IMG/VR virus record: IMGVR_UViG_3300032093_012416
Span: 1-26,405 of that record
Length of the DNA: 26,405 nucleotides
Reading direction: 5' to 3' (one strand)
DNA from: a virus
Part shown: positions 18,101-26,405 of the stretch, piece after piece
Numbering within the stretch: the stretch's first letter is position 1
Layout of the letters: the number at the start of each line of letters is the position of its first letter
Translations under genes and position numbers: made by a program
Notes under the pieces: model-generated
The model's input: the letters and a program-made list of their open reading frames with translations, nothing else
What the model was told of the DNA's origin: nothing
Databases searched by the model: none

Positions 18101-18108
18101 TATAAATA
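18101..18108 (+). promoter_or_regulatory. T4-type late promoter (TATAAATA)
   Basis: This exact late-promoter octamer lies in the 46-base gap between the cassette and the small structural gene at 18135, about 27 bases before its start. It marks the return from the sugar cassette to late virion genes. Confidence 0.8.
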
Positions 18109-18112
18109 GTTA

Positions 18113-18124
18113 CGTTAATTAACG
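18113..18124 (+). promoter_or_regulatory. 12-bp perfect palindrome in late-promoter leader
   Basis: CGTTAATTAACG reads the same on both strands. It lies four bases downstream of the late promoter octamer and just before the GAGGA ribosome site of the gene at 18135. It could be a protein-binding site at the transcription start or a short RNA self-pairing element. With no known partner it may also be chance. Confidence 0.3.
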
Positions 18125-18134
18125 AGGAATTTAT

Positions 18135-18548
18135 ATGGCAAATATCACGTTACGTTTAGTTAAAGGAACAAGTTTAACATATCAAGAATTGGATGATAAC
18201 GTATCCAATTTAAATAGTCTCAAAGTGGATGGGCGGTCGGGGTCAGTAACCACGACCGCTACCACTGCCAATCAAGTGCTAGATTCCGTATCGGCTTCAA
18301 CTATACGAACACTAAGTTATATAATTCAAGTAACCAATTCAGCAACAGCCAGTTATCACACTACATCCATCATGTTAATTCATGATGGTCTTACTGTCTA
18401 CTTGACAGAATATGCCACAGTGATGACTGGCAGTGCTTTGGCGACCTTCGATGCAGACATTTCTGCTGGCAACGTCCGGCTACTGGTCACACCTACCAAT
18501 GCCAGCAGTACAGTATTTAAGTTCTCAGCCATGACTATAGCCTCATAA
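18135..18548 (+). CDS. Small tail-fibre-type virion protein
   Basis: This 137-residue protein has an ACGAGGA ribosome site and its own late promoter. The N-terminus (ITLRLVKGTSLTYQELDDNV) contains the LTxxExDxN attachment-type motif also seen in the S74 fibre. The remainder (SIMLIHDGLTVYLTEYATV, then DADISAGNVRLLVTPTNASS) is a compact beta domain that I recall as frequent in T4-like cyanophage structural proteins. No catalytic residues are apparent. A short receptor-contact or fibre-cap protein is plausible. Its single-gene transcript is flanked by two late promoters, which suggests separately controlled, high late expression. Confidence 0.7.
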   Translation: MANITLRLVKGTSLTYQELDDNVSNLNSLKVDGRSGSVTTTATTANQVLDSVSASTIRTLSYIIQVTNSATASYHTTSIMLIHDGLTVYLTEYATVMTGSALATFDADISAGNVRLLVTPTNASSTVFKFSAMTIAS

Positions 18549-18552
18549 AAAG

Positions 18553-18560
18553 TATAAATA
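18553..18560 (+). promoter_or_regulatory. T4-type late promoter (TATAAATA)
   Basis: This exact late-promoter octamer lies four bases after the stop of the 137-residue gene and 26 bases before the next start. It would drive the four-gene run 18587-21242 that ends at the hairpin terminator. Confidence 0.8.
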
Positions 18561-18586
18561 ATGGTGTATCTCTTACCGATTATCCC

Positions 18587-18922
18587 ATGGCAACCATTAA
18601 AAATTTAGTCATAGACCAAGGATCAACATTCACAGTTTCCATTGTGGTGTTTGATTCTAATGGTAATGAATTAGATTTAACAGATTACACCATTCGAGCA
18701 CAAATGCGTAAGAGTTATGGATCTAATTCATACACAAGTTTTACCGCATCTAAAGGTGTAGATCCAACCAACGGTGAAATTACTATATCATTAACTGCAA
18801 CACAAACATCAGCACTTCGTAGCGGTCGTTATGTATATGACATAGAGATTGAAGATGATGTTGATGTTGTGACCCGAGTTCTGGAAGGTATCGTCACTGT
18901 CACGCCCGAGGTTACACGATAA
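18587..18922 (+). CDS. Small beta-sandwich virion protein (BppU/Ig-like)
   Basis: The 111-residue product begins MATIKNLVIDQGSTFTVSIV and continues with an NGNELDLTDYTIRAQMRK segment. This opening (a tail-side 'QGS' strand, then 'dLTgyt.raqmr') is like the N-terminal domains of phage baseplate-upper-type and neck-appendage proteins. The rest alternates short beta strands, ending in a strand typical of Ig-like domains (VTRVLEGIVTVTPEV). The stop overlaps the next start by one base (TAATG), which suggests coupled translation at similar levels. A small adaptor in the baseplate or fibre base is inference. Confidence 0.65.
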   Translation: MATIKNLVIDQGSTFTVSIVVFDSNGNELDLTDYTIRAQMRKSYGSNSYTSFTASKGVDPTNGEITISLTATQTSALRSGRYVYDIEIEDDVDVVTRVLEGIVTVTPEVTR

Positions 18923-19179
18923 TGGCTTTAGAAGTACAAGTTAATCGTCCAGGAAAAATTAGCTCAGTACAAGTAACAGGTCCCGGTGTTATCAACACCA
19001 GTGTCAAAAAGGTGCAAATGCCTTTAGTGAAACTTGAAGAATTGGTGAATGTAGATGAGAATGTGAACGGCTTACAAAATGGTTATACTTTGGTTTATAA
19101 TGCTTCGACACAAACATGGATCACCCAAGAAATAGAATCAATTGTAGGGTTAGATAACATAGATGGTGGAACTTATTAA
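18922..19179 (+). CDS. Small virion protein with C-terminal IDGGTY motif
   Basis: The 85-residue product starts in the stop of the previous gene. A Val/Lys-rich N-terminal half (VNRPGKISSVQVTGPGVINT) is followed by VKLEELVNVDENVNGLQNGYTLVYNASTQTWI in two parts, a pattern frequent in phage fibre and attachment proteins. It ends in NIDGGTY, the same terminus as the 600-residue fibre encoded next, though spelled with different codons. The shared terminus suggests a common docking tail (inference). No enzymatic motif is seen. Confidence 0.65.
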   Translation: MALEVQVNRPGKISSVQVTGPGVINTSVKKVQMPLVKLEELVNVDENVNGLQNGYTLVYNASTQTWITQEIESIVGLDNIDGGTY

Positions 19180-19204
19180 AATTTAAACCAAAGAGGTAAC
19201 AAGC

Positions 19205-21007
19205 ATGGCAACACGTATTCAAATCAAGCGTTCTTCTGGCGCAACAGCACCAACAACAGCACAACTACTAGAAGGTGAATTAGCCTACTCCCAAGACCGT
19301 ACAGGTAACGGCGCTGGTGCTATATTATACATTGAATCAGTAGCATCAGATGGTTCAACAGCAGTTATCGACAAGGTAGGTGGTAAGTACTACACAGGCA
19401 CAGTTGATAGTTTCTTAACACCCGCCACATCATCAGTAGCTGACAAAGTAGTTTTCCACGAAGCAACAGCAAACGGTAGTAACAATATTACATTAAAGGC
19501 TCCTGATACACTCAATGCCAATGTCACATACACATTACCTGCCACATACGTCAATGACCAATACTTAAAGGTTGATGGTTCAGGTAATTTGTCATTTGCT
19601 GCCATCCCATCAGGAAGTTTCACAATTGCTGGTGACACAGGCACTGACACATTCACAACTGGTAATACATTAACCTTCACAGGTTCAGACGCCATTGATA
19701 CAACAGTTACAGATGAAACTGTAACAATTTCAGCCAAGGATGCAACAGACACACAAAAGGGTGTGGCATCTTTCGATAGTACCAATTTCACTGTAACAAC
19801 AGGCGCAGTTGCCATCAACAGTGTTCAAGCATCAAAGGTTGATATCACAGGTGCAACAGCTCTTGACCCATTGGCTGGCGATGACTCGTTCCTAGTTTAT
19901 GATTTGTCAGCGACAACAAACAAGAAAATCACAGCAGAAAATGTAGCCGATTACATCTATTCTGGTGTTTCTGGTGCCATCACCATCTCAGAATCTGGTG
20001 TTGCCTCAATGGCAGCTAATTCTGTGGCACTTGGTGCAGACACAACTGGTAACTATGTTGCCACAGTAGCAGGCACAGCCAACCAAATCTCAGTCACAGG
20101 ATCTGGTTCAGAAACAGCAGCCGTTACAATTGCTTTAACCAACGATGTTTCTTTAGTTGGTGATTTAACAGTTGGCGGTAACGACATCAAGATGGCCGGT
20201 GGCACAACAGCATTAACATTCTCTGGTTCAGGTGATGTTGAAGTTGCTGGTGATTTACAAGTCACAGGCAATGACATCAAGATGGCTGCCGGCACAACAG
20301 CATTATCATTCTCTGGCACAGGCGATGTCAAGACTAACGGCGATTTAATTGTTGGTGGCCAAGACATCAAGTCAGGTAACGGCACAACAGCATTAACATT
20401 ATCTGACACATCAGGAAACGTAACTGTTGCTGGTGATTTACAAGTTTCAGGTAATGATATCAAGTCATCATCTGGTACAACTGCCATCACACTTGATGGC
20501 GCCAACGTAACTGTTGCTGGTAACTTGACAATTAACGGTACATCAACTATTGTTAACTCAACAACTGTTACAGTAGATGACTCATTGCTCAAGTTAGGCG
20601 ATGGCAACACAGCCAACTCCATTGATATTGGTCTCTATGGTGAATATGACACCGGCACAACCGCCAAGTATGCTGGTTGGTTCCGTGATGCTTCAGACAA
20701 CAACATCTTCAAGTTGTTCGTGGGTCTTGAAGCAGAACCAGGTACAACTGTTAATACAGCTGGCACAGGCTACACAGTTGGTACACTTCTTGCCAACATC
20801 ACAGGCGGAACAGTTTCAGGATTATCAGCAGCCATTGGTGTTGCAGATGGCGGCACAGGTGCCAGTACATTCACAACAAATGGTGTTTTGTATGGTAACG
20901 GTGCAAGTGCTCTACAAGTAACATCTGCTGGTACAGTTGGACAAGTATTACAAGCTAATTCATCAGGTGTGCCAGTATTCGCACACATTGACGGTGGCAC
21001 ATATTAA
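19205..21007 (+). CDS. Long tail fibre with ND-x-K beta-repeats
   Basis: This 600-residue fibre has an AAGAGGTAA ribosome site. The N-terminus (MATRIQIKRSSG, then LLEGELAYSQD) is the attachment module typical of T4-like cyanophage fibres and shares its pattern with the collagen-like protein at 24713. Residues about 318-440 hold four to five imperfect repeats of about 29 residues built on GDLxVxGxDIKxxxGTTAL. These are followed by a domain with a DDSLLKLGDGN motif and an ADGGTGAST segment found in many phage fibres. The C-terminus is IDGGTY. Codon choice is heavier in ACA, GCC and GGC than in the glycosyltransferase cassette. It is predicted to be a trimeric shaft protein; the receptor is unknown. 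Confidence 0.85.
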   Translation: MATRIQIKRSSGATAPTTAQLLEGELAYSQDRTGNGAGAILYIESVASDGSTAVIDKVGGKYYTGTVDSFLTPATSSVADKVVFHEATANGSNNITLKAPDTLNANVTYTLPATYVNDQYLKVDGSGNLSFAAIPSGSFTIAGDTGTDTFTTGNTLTFTGSDAIDTTVTDETVTISAKDATDTQKGVASFDSTNFTVTTGAVAINSVQASKVDITGATALDPLAGDDSFLVYDLSATTNKKITAENVADYIYSGVSGAITISESGVASMAANSVALGADTTGNYVATVAGTANQISVTGSGSETAAVTIALTNDVSLVGDLTVGGNDIKMAGGTTALTFSGSGDVEVAGDLQVTGNDIKMAAGTTALSFSGTGDVKTNGDLIVGGQDIKSGNGTTALTLSDTSGNVTVAGDLQVSGNDIKSSSGTTAITLDGANVTVAGNLTINGTSTIVNSTTVTVDDSLLKLGDGNTANSIDIGLYGEYDTGTTAKYAGWFRDASDNNIFKLFVGLEAEPGTTVNTAGTGYTVGTLLANITGGTVSGLSAAIGVADGGTGASTFTTNGVLYGNGASALQVTSAGTVGQVLQANSSGVPVFAHIDGGTY

Positions 21008-21029
21008 TCATTAACCGGGGTGATATATT

Positions 21030-21242
21030 ATGGATCAACAAGCATTTGTTAACGAGTATATTCAACAATTAGCTAATCAATGTAAGAACTTCTTGATGGA
21101 AAAAACCATGTTAGGTGTTCAACACGCCATGGCTACAAAACAAGTAGAAGAACAAGCAAAGCGAATTGAAGAATTACAACGACAAGTAGATGATTTGAAC
21201 AGGCAGTTGACAGAACTTCGTCAACAGCAACCAGTAGTATAA
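21030..21242 (+). CDS. Small coiled-coil protein at end of fibre operon
   Basis: This 70-residue protein follows a GGGGTGA-type ribosome site. Residues about 36-66 form a continuous heptad pattern (QVEEQAKRIEELQRQVDDLN), predicting a dimeric or trimeric coiled coil, with a Gln/Pro-rich end. The N-terminal part has a Cys and is helical. It could be a fibre chaperone or a minor structural protein; there is no direct sign of either. Its stop runs directly into the terminator. Confidence 0.7.
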   Translation: MDQQAFVNEYIQQLANQCKNFLMEKTMLGVQHAMATKQVEEQAKRIEELQRQVDDLNRQLTELRQQQPVV

Positions 21243-21270
21243 AAAAAGAGCGCCTTTCGGCGCTCTTTTT
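21243..21270. terminator. Strong hairpin terminator, probably bidirectional
   Basis: A GC-rich 7-bp core stem (GAGCGCC at 21248-21254 with GGCGCTC at 21259-21265) closes on a TTTC loop. It is extended by A residues before and T residues after, giving a 12-bp stem. The T run serves the + strand fibre operon. The A run, read on the other strand, serves the convergent four-domain glycosyltransferase gene, whose stop is at 21281. Confidence 0.95.
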
Positions 21271-21280
21271 ATTTTATCTT

Positions 21281-24200
21281 CTATTTTGGTCTATATATCG
21301 CTGACCCTATATGGTCACATATAATTGTGGAATCAACATATATTGATGCACCATGTTTTGCGGCTTCTCGACAAAAATGTATATCTTCTGATATCGTATG
21401 TTGATGATTAAGAGCTGAATGATATACAAATTGGGGATAAGATATTTTTCTAATTACTTCAGACTTTACTAATACACATCCAAAACCACAACCATCTATT
21501 TTATGCAATCCTGCGGGTGATATATCTTGCATGGAAATATTGCTCATACCTCCATGAGAGTTATATCTATAAATTTCTAAAATTTCTTGATTGGGTTTTC
21601 TTTGAATATAGACACCAGATACCATATCAACATTATGAGCCATCAATTTTATTAATGTATCTTCAGGCAACACAATATCACTGTCAACTGAAAATAGATA
21701 ATCATATTTTTCTGCCCATTGTGCAATTAAATTGCGTATCTGGTCTATTTGATACCCATAAAAATATTGAAATGAAACTTCAACATTTTCAGGTATTTTT
21801 AAATCGTAAATGCTTTTAAAGGTTTCGGGTTCAATATACTTGTTCGTAGGTATAGCGAGCAATACCTTCTTTTTTTCTAAGGGAATATGTTTCTTTTCTA
21901 CTAACGGTTGAGTTCTACTTGGGGGAGGACGATTAGTGAATTTGTAAACGGTATCGTTACAGCTTCCTACTATATCCACAATCTCATATCCTAACTGCTC
22001 AAGTATATGGGTACATACATCATTCGTAGTCTCTGGGCCTTCACACACTATCAAAGGTTTAAACTTTTCAATAGTTTTTATTGCGCCCATCAACGCATAC
22101 ATTTCATACCGTTCTACATCTAGTTGAATTAAATCACACTTTTCAAGATTTAATGAGTCGATGGTCACTACTGGGATATCACCGGTATCATTATTCTCAG
22201 GAATAAAACAACCTGTGTTTTCGTTGTTCCATTTACGTAATGAAATTTTTCGGTCATATGCTCCTACTGCGGCATTTGTTTTTATAATATCAGCCTGAGG
22301 ACAATTCTTCTGTAAATAATAGAAATTAGTAGAATCTGCTTCAAACGTATATACTTTCTTAAAATGATTATGAAATAATCTAGGGTACATGCCTTGATGA
22401 CCGCCTGCTTGTACACACACATCAAAGTTACTCATGTGTTTTAGAATGGCATTTTTTAATGGGAACCAATCTTCTTTAATATATCGCCAGGACAAATCAG
22501 AATCATCAGACCAAAACCATGGTCCAACATTGTCGATATATTCATTCTTAACTACATATGGAATATCGCTCATTTTACGAATACTGTTAGATGTTTTGTT
22601 TTGTTCTTCACGATTCACCTTGTAATCATTTAATGGGTTCACATCATTGTACCGATATACAACATCTGTGATGGCACGAATTTTATTAGGATCAGCTTGT
22701 TCTATGATATTGTAAAACGTGGCATTATCTCCCCCAGCTCGAAACCATTCACCATTCTCATGTCGAAACTTGCTGATTTCAACGTTGTTGATAAGATGTT
22801 TTCTGAATGTACGTAGATGTGTGTATGGAATACCCCATGCGAAAATATGTGTACGATACGACTTGGCTTGCCGCACATAATCAGGATATGGTTGTGCTAT
22901 CAAAGGAATATTGTCTGCCATTGACATCATAGATCCATATGTAAATTCTACCGACCCGTCATAGGTGTTGTTATACTTGTGAAACAAATCATTTCTATTA
23001 ATTAAACTATCATCACCATCCAACATCATGATGATGTCATCATCTGGGAGAGGTAAAATGTTTAATACTTGGTTACATACAGCTCCAACATTTTTTCCGT
23101 TGCGAATAAGCTTATATTTTTTCTGTATCTGAGATGGCAATGAATGAATGATGTCTTGTGCAACATCAAACGAACCATCAGTAGATGCATCATCAATCAA
23201 ATAATGAGTGAAGTTTTCGTAGTCTTGTGTGGCCGTAGAAAGAATACAATCTTTTAAATATTGTTTTGCATTATAGAATGGTGAGATGATGGAAATATGC
23301 TGCTGAGGTCCATGGGAATATTCATTCCATTCTTCAGTATTACTGAAACGTCTACCATACACTTCATGGATACGGCGATTCAATTTTGTTACAGCACGAT
23401 AATCCTCAACTGGAAGATATAAATTCAACTTACGATAGAAGTGTTGTTTCCATTGTAGTGCGATTCCACCCCATCCTGCTACATCATGAACGATGTTACA
23501 GTATTGTGATTTTTGCAAATACAAATAATCGTTACTATATGCATGAAGAACCGTTTCAACAAATTTTTCAACTTGTTCATCTTCATTAATTTCTGGAAAC
23601 AATCCATTTGGCTGAATAGCGTAATCCACTTTATAACAAGCATTATCAATCGCTACTTCTTCCAACGCCCCAAATCTGTTAGTAATCACTGGTGTGTTAT
23701 ACAACATGGATTCTAACGATGAAATGCCAAATGTTTCTGGGAAGGCACCTGGGAATATCATGAAACGTGCAGATGCTAAATGTTGAGCAATTTCTTTTTG
23801 TGGAATCAGACCTGTGAATTCAACATTTAGATTTCTCAAATCATCACGCTGAGACAATTCACGCCATTGCTTTTCTTGCTCGTCAGGTTCAGCCCCATCA
23901 TGAAAACGATAGAAGCCGCCAATGACACGCAACTTAATATCAGGTAATAGTTGCTTTAACTTAGGCCAAATTTTATTTACAAGGGGCATTAATCCTTTGC
24001 TGATAGATGCGTTGTAAATGAATAAGTTTTTATCTTTGGCATTCACATCTACTGAATCAATATATTTGCGTGCCCCGTTTCTTGTGACAAAAACTCGATT
24101 CTTTAATACCTCAAAATTTCTTCTTTTCTGATGTAAACAATTGGTGATGTACGATGTGTGAAAATCTGAAAGTGTGAACAATTCATCAATGTAATTTTTC

Positions 24201-24610
24201 ACTAACAATTCTTCAACAAACTCATCTCCTGAACAAAACGTATCATGTAACCACAAAACCTTTAGTTTCGCAGATTTACGTAAACATTGATACCGGTTCA
24301 TATGTCCAGGATATCTAAAATCTTCTGGTAGAAATGGTAAAATGGTTCTGGATGAAATCAAGATGTCACATGAATAATTCTGGTTATTCTGAAGTTGACG
24401 GATATCAATATACTCCACACCGTCATATATCCCTTCTTTGGCTCGACTGTCGGTGCAGTTATTGAAAACTGTGACATCAAACCCTTGGTTTTTCAGTTCT
24501 CGCGCCATGTAAATTATAGCGGATTCTGAGCCTCCCAACCCATAATTTTCCAAAGTGGTTGGATCATACGACAAGCCCATCACATCAACAATGGCAATTT
24601 TCACCGTCAT
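21281..24610 (-). CDS. Four-domain GT4-GT2-FkbM methyltransferase-GT-A fusion protein
   Basis: I choose ATG at 24610, with TGAGG eight bases ahead; the GTG at 24619 touches that ribosome site. The product has 1,109 residues. Residues 1-400 are a GT4-like GT-B domain with the E-x7-E motif E292/E300 in [12 protein letters not shown]. Residues about 438-690 are a GT2 domain with DDAST and LDGDD (531-535). Residues about 728-895 are an FkbM-type methyltransferase ([24 protein letters not shown]). Residues about 912-1109 form a second GT-A domain with SVDSD (975-979), DGCGFGC and SEDIHFC. It could build, link and O-methylate a short glycan on a single scaffold. It is the only gene on this strand, and is probably read from its own sigma-70-like promoter. 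Acceptor unknown. Confidence 0.85.
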   Translation of the reverse strand: MTVKIAIVDVMGLSYDPTTLENYGLGGSESAIIYMARELKNQGFDVTVFNNCTDSRAKEGIYDGVEYIDIRQLQNNQNYSCDILISSRTILPFLPEDFRYPGHMNRYQCLRKSAKLKVLWLHDTFCSGDEFVEELLVKNYIDELFTLSDFHTSYITNCLHQKRRNFEVLKNRVFVTRNGARKYIDSVDVNAKDKNLFIYNASISKGLMPLVNKIWPKLKQLLPDIKLRVIGGFYRFHDGAEPDEQEKQWRELSQRDDLRNLNVEFTGLIPQKEIAQHLASARFMIFPGAFPETFGISSLESMLYNTPVITNRFGALEEVAIDNACYKVDYAIQPNGLFPEINEDEQVEKFVETVLHAYSNDYLYLQKSQYCNIVHDVAGWGGIALQWKQHFYRKLNLYLPVEDYRAVTKLNRRIHEVYGRRFSNTEEWNEYSHGPQQHISIISPFYNAKQYLKDCILSTATQDYENFTHYLIDDASTDGSFDVAQDIIHSLPSQIQKKYKLIRNGKNVGAVCNQVLNILPLPDDDIIMMLDGDDSLINRNDLFHKYNNTYDGSVEFTYGSMMSMADNIPLIAQPYPDYVRQAKSYRTHIFAWGIPYTHLRTFRKHLINNVEISKFRHENGEWFRAGGDNATFYNIIEQADPNKIRAITDVVYRYNDVNPLNDYKVNREEQNKTSNSIRKMSDIPYVVKNEYIDNVGPWFWSDDSDLSWRYIKEDWFPLKNAILKHMSNFDVCVQAGGHQGMYPRLFHNHFKKVYTFEADSTNFYYLQKNCPQADIIKTNAAVGAYDRKISLRKWNNENTGCFIPENNDTGDIPVVTIDSLNLEKCDLIQLDVERYEMYALMGAIKTIEKFKPLIVCEGPETTNDVCTHILEQLGYEIVDIVGSCNDTVYKFTNRPPPSRTQPLVEKKHIPLEKKKVLLAIPTNKYIEPETFKSIYDLKIPENVEVSFQYFYGYQIDQIRNLIAQWAEKYDYLFSVDSDIVLPEDTLIKLMAHNVDMVSGVYIQRKPNQEILEIYRYNSHGGMSNISMQDISPAGLHKIDGCGFGCVLVKSEVIRKISYPQFVYHSALNHQHTISEDIHFCREAAKHGASIYVDSTIICDHIGSAIYRPK

Positions 24611-24634
24611 TATAAACACCTCAGTTCAAGAACG

Positions 24635-24642
24635 TATAAATA
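24635..24642 (+). promoter_or_regulatory. T4-type late promoter (TATAAATA)
   Basis: This exact late-promoter octamer lies about 70 bases before the collagen-like gene. It overlaps the start region of the divergent promoter for the four-domain glycosyltransferase, so the two transcription units compete for this short region. Confidence 0.8.
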
Positions 24643-24649
24643 TACTTGT

Positions 24650-24679
24650 AATATAACACTACTATATAGTAGTTGTCAA
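24650..24679 (-). promoter_or_regulatory. Sigma-70-like promoter for the opposite-strand glycosyltransferase
   Basis: Read on the minus strand, a perfect -35 box TTGACA (24679-24674) is followed after 18 bases by TATATT (24655-24650). This predicts a start near 24643 and a leader of about 33 bases to the ATG at 24610. It resembles a host-type early promoter rather than a late one, suggesting the enzyme is made before the fibre genes. Confidence 0.6.
24658..24673. promoter_or_regulatory. 16-bp perfect palindrome inside promoter spacer (possible operator)
   Basis: ACTACTATATAGTAGT reads the same on both strands. It fills the spacer between the -35 and -10 boxes of the minus-strand promoter and lies just downstream of the + strand late promoter. 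This placement fits a repressor site, though AT-rich DNA can give such a dyad by chance. Confidence 0.4.
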
Positions 24680-24712
24680 TATCCTTGCTTTATAGCGTTA
24701 TATAGGAGCCAT

Positions 24713-26405
24713 ATGGCGAACTTGATTAAAATTAAGCGCTCCGCAGTTCAGGGAAAAATACCTGTTGTAGGTGATTTGGAACTCGGAGAATTAGCCATCA
24801 ATACACATGATGGTAGAGTATTTCTAAAAAAAGATGACGGAACTGCTTCCGTAGTTGCTATTGGAACAGTTGTAACTTCCACAACTGCCCCCAACTCCCC
24901 TATTGACGGTCTTCTTTGGTGGAATTCTGAAGATGGCCAATTAAAAATTTGGTATGAAGATGAGGACGGTGGTCAATGGGTGGATGCTGTCACAACGTCG
25001 CAGGGATTTACTGGAAGTCAAGGCGCCACAGGTTTTACTGGTAGCAAAGGTGATACTGGATATGCTGGAAGTACTGGATACACAGGAAGTCAATATACCG
25101 TAACAGCTTCAACAACTGCACCAGGATCTCCGGTTGAAGGAGCTATCTGGGTGGATAGCACTACTGGTAAATCCTATTACTATTATAATTCTCAATGGAT
25201 TTTATTCTCTAATCCTATGGTACAAGATGGTGCCACAGGATTTACGGGAAGTCGTGGACTCATAGGATATACAGGAAGCAAAGGCGATTCTGGATTTTCA
25301 GGAAGCAAAGGCGATACTGGCTTTACTGGAAGCATTGGATACACCGGAAGTCAAGGAGCCACAGGATTTAATGGCAGTCAAGGAGTGACAGGATTTGACG
25401 GCAGTACCGGCGCCACTGGTTTTACAGGATCAATTGGTTTCACTGGTAGCAAAGGCGACACAGGTTTTGACGGCAGTACCGGCGCCACTGGTTTTACAGG
25501 ATCAATTGGTTTCACTGGAAGCGTAGGCTTCACCGGAAGCAAAGGCGATACAGGCTTTACCGGAAGCAAAGGTGACACAGGCTTTGACGGTAGTGTAGGT
25601 TTCACCGGAAGTCGTGGCGCCGACGGTAATTTTGGTGGTGCTACTTTTGATTACACCTTTGATACTAACACAAGTAATGTAGATCCGGGTCAGGGAAAAA
25701 TATCATTCAATAATGCCAATTTATCATTAGCCACAGAAATGTATATTGATGATACCAATGATGGTGCAATGGATATTCAAACATTTCTTAGAACCATTGA
25801 TGACAGCACTTCTCAACTAAAAGGTCATTTTAGGTTGTCTAATAAGTTGGATGCTAATGATTTTTCCATTTTTACTATCACATCTATTACTGAAAATGTT
25901 GGTTATTTCACTGTATCATGTGCTTATATCACAGGTTCAACTGCGTTTTCAAACGGCGAAGATGTAATAATTACTTTTGCAAGAACTGGAGATAGGGGTG
26001 ACACTGGTTTCACCGGTAGCAAAGGTGACACGGGATTCGACGGAAGCGTTGGATTCACTGGCAGCAAAGGTGACACTGGTTTCACTGGCAGCAAAGGTGA
26101 CACAGGCTTTGACGGCAGTGTGGGCTTCACAGGTAGCAAGGGCGACACAGGCTTTGACGGCAGTGTGGGCTTCACAGGTAGCAAGGGCGACACAGGCTTT
26201 GACGGCAGTGTGGGCTTCACTGGTAGTAAAGGTGATACTGGTTTCACTGGTAGTAAAGGCGACACAGGCTTTGACGGTAGTGTAGGTTTCACTGGTAGTA
26301 AAGGTGATACAGGATTTGTTGGAAGCAAAGGTGATACTGGTTTTACTGGTAGTAAAGGTGACACGGGATTCGACGGAAGCGTGGGCTTCACCGGTAGCAA
26401 AGGCG
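24713..26405 (+). CDS. Collagen-like tail fibre, 3' end outside window
   Basis: The frame is open from an ATG with an AGGAG site to the window edge (564 codons, no stop). The N-terminus ([13 protein letters not shown], then [13 protein letters not shown]) is the same kind of attachment module as in the 600-residue fibre. A short linker contains [16 protein letters not shown], and a related motif, [16 protein letters not shown], recurs after the first block. Gly-X-Y blocks are at residues about 98-128, 173-305 and from 426 on, with units GFT-GSK-GDT and GFD-GSV. A non-collagen domain (about 306-425: [32 protein letters not shown]) lies between the last two blocks; it is a type I recall from cyanophage collagen-like fibres. 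A trimeric fibre is predicted. Lys in GSKGD and Thr in the Y position are possible modification sites. Confidence 0.9.
   Translation, partial: MANLIKIKRSAVQGKIPVVGDLELGELAINTHDGRVFLKKDDGTASVVAIGTVVTSTTAPNSPIDGLLWWNSEDGQLKIWYEDEDGGQWVDAVTTSQGFTGSQGATGFTGSKGDTGYAGSTGYTGSQYTVTASTTAPGSPVEGAIWVDSTTGKSYYYYNSQWILFSNPMVQDGATGFTGSRGLIGYTGSKGDSGFSGSKGDTGFTGSIGYTGSQGATGFNGSQGVTGFDGSTGATGFTGSIGFTGSKGDTGFDGSTGATGFTGSIGFTGSVGFTGSKGDTGFTGSKGDTGFDGSVGFTGSRGADGNFGGATFDYTFDTNTSNVDPGQGKISFNNANLSLATEMYIDDTNDGAMDIQTFLRTIDDSTSQLKGHFRLSNKLDANDFSIFTITSITENVGYFTVSCAYITGSTAFSNGEDVIITFARTGDRGDTGFTGSKGDTGFDGSVGFTGSKGDTGFTGSKGDTGFDGSVGFTGSKGDTGFDGSVGFTGSKGDTGFDGSVGFTGSKGDTGFTGSKGDTGFDGSVGFTGSKGDTGFVGSKGDTGFTGSKGDTGFDGSVGFTGSKG
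26104..26238 (+). repeat. 45-bp tandem collagen repeat
   Basis: Units starting at 26104, 26149 and 26194 each encode [15 protein letters not shown]. The first two are identical in DNA, while the third diverges at silent positions in its second half. Related but shuffled triplet blocks continue to the right edge and also occur at 25380-25625. Recent expansion or gene conversion is likely, and copy number can change without frameshift. Confidence 0.9.

Noticed and set aside
24611-24619. GTG at 24619 as start of the four-domain glycosyltransferase
   Set aside because: It touches the likely ribosome site TGAGG. The ATG at 24610 has proper spacing.
25378-26400. Minus-strand frames with LPVKP-type repeats
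   Set aside because: They are shadows of the collagen-like gene, whose + frame is open throughout with a ribosome site, late promoter and Gly-X-Y periodicity.
1-26405. tRNA genes, integrase, attachment sites or replication origin
   Set aside because: I looked for cloverleaf-like segments and recombinase motifs and saw none.

Overview
The window looks like the late structural region of a T4-like (Straboviridae/Kyanoviridae-type) tailed phage, probably an aquatic or otherwise uncultivated one. The evidence is a giant DUF4815-type tail protein, several modular tail-fibre genes, an S74 chaperone-ended fibre, a collagen-like fibre, and four exact copies of the T4-type late promoter octamer TATAAATA placed before structural genes. 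The DNA is AT-rich, genes are tightly packed and nearly all lie on the + strand, and I see no tRNA, rRNA, integrase, insertion sequence or CRISPR array. The host cannot be named from this sequence.

Layout. 1-5733 is the 3' part of a huge DUF4815 tail gene, open at the left edge. It is followed by a small coiled-coil gene, a tail fibre with a C-terminal S74 self-cleaving chaperone (5931-7568), and a mucin-like Pro/Thr-rich protein with four Cys-rich modules (7582-9045). From 9053 to 16485 lies a compact, mostly very AT-rich sugar-modification cassette. It encodes a GDP-mannose 3,5-epimerase, an O-fucosyltransferase-like protein, a GT2 glycosyltransferase, a GT9-like protein, a GH130/GT108-type five-bladed-propeller protein, a GT27-like (polypeptide GalNAc-transferase-like) glycosyltransferase, a NodU/CmcH-type carbamoyltransferase and a 2-oxoglutarate/Fe(II) oxygenase. 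16511-18088 encodes a DUF6065-like protein with a C-terminal zinc-ribbon-like tail. From 18135 to 21242 come small virion proteins and a 600-residue fibre, ending at a strong terminator that probably works in both directions. On the opposite strand (21281-24610) is a four-domain GT4-GT2-FkbM-GT-A protein. A divergent late promoter then drives a collagen-like fibre gene (24713 to beyond the right edge).

How the genes may work together (inference). The cassette sits inside the tail-fibre locus, directly after a mucin-like PPTTA-repeat protein. It contains relatives of the enzymes that start mucin-type (GT27) and fucose-type (O-FucT) protein O-glycosylation, plus an enzyme that makes GDP-L-galactose, a plausible donor. 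Together with the carbamoyltransferase, the oxygenase and the four-domain enzyme, this suggests a phage-encoded pathway that hydroxylates, glycosylates, methylates and carbamoylates the phage's own mucin-like and collagen-like fibres. Modification of host surface glycans is the main alternative. This possible virion 'mucin plus O-glycosylation' system is the most interesting thing in the window.
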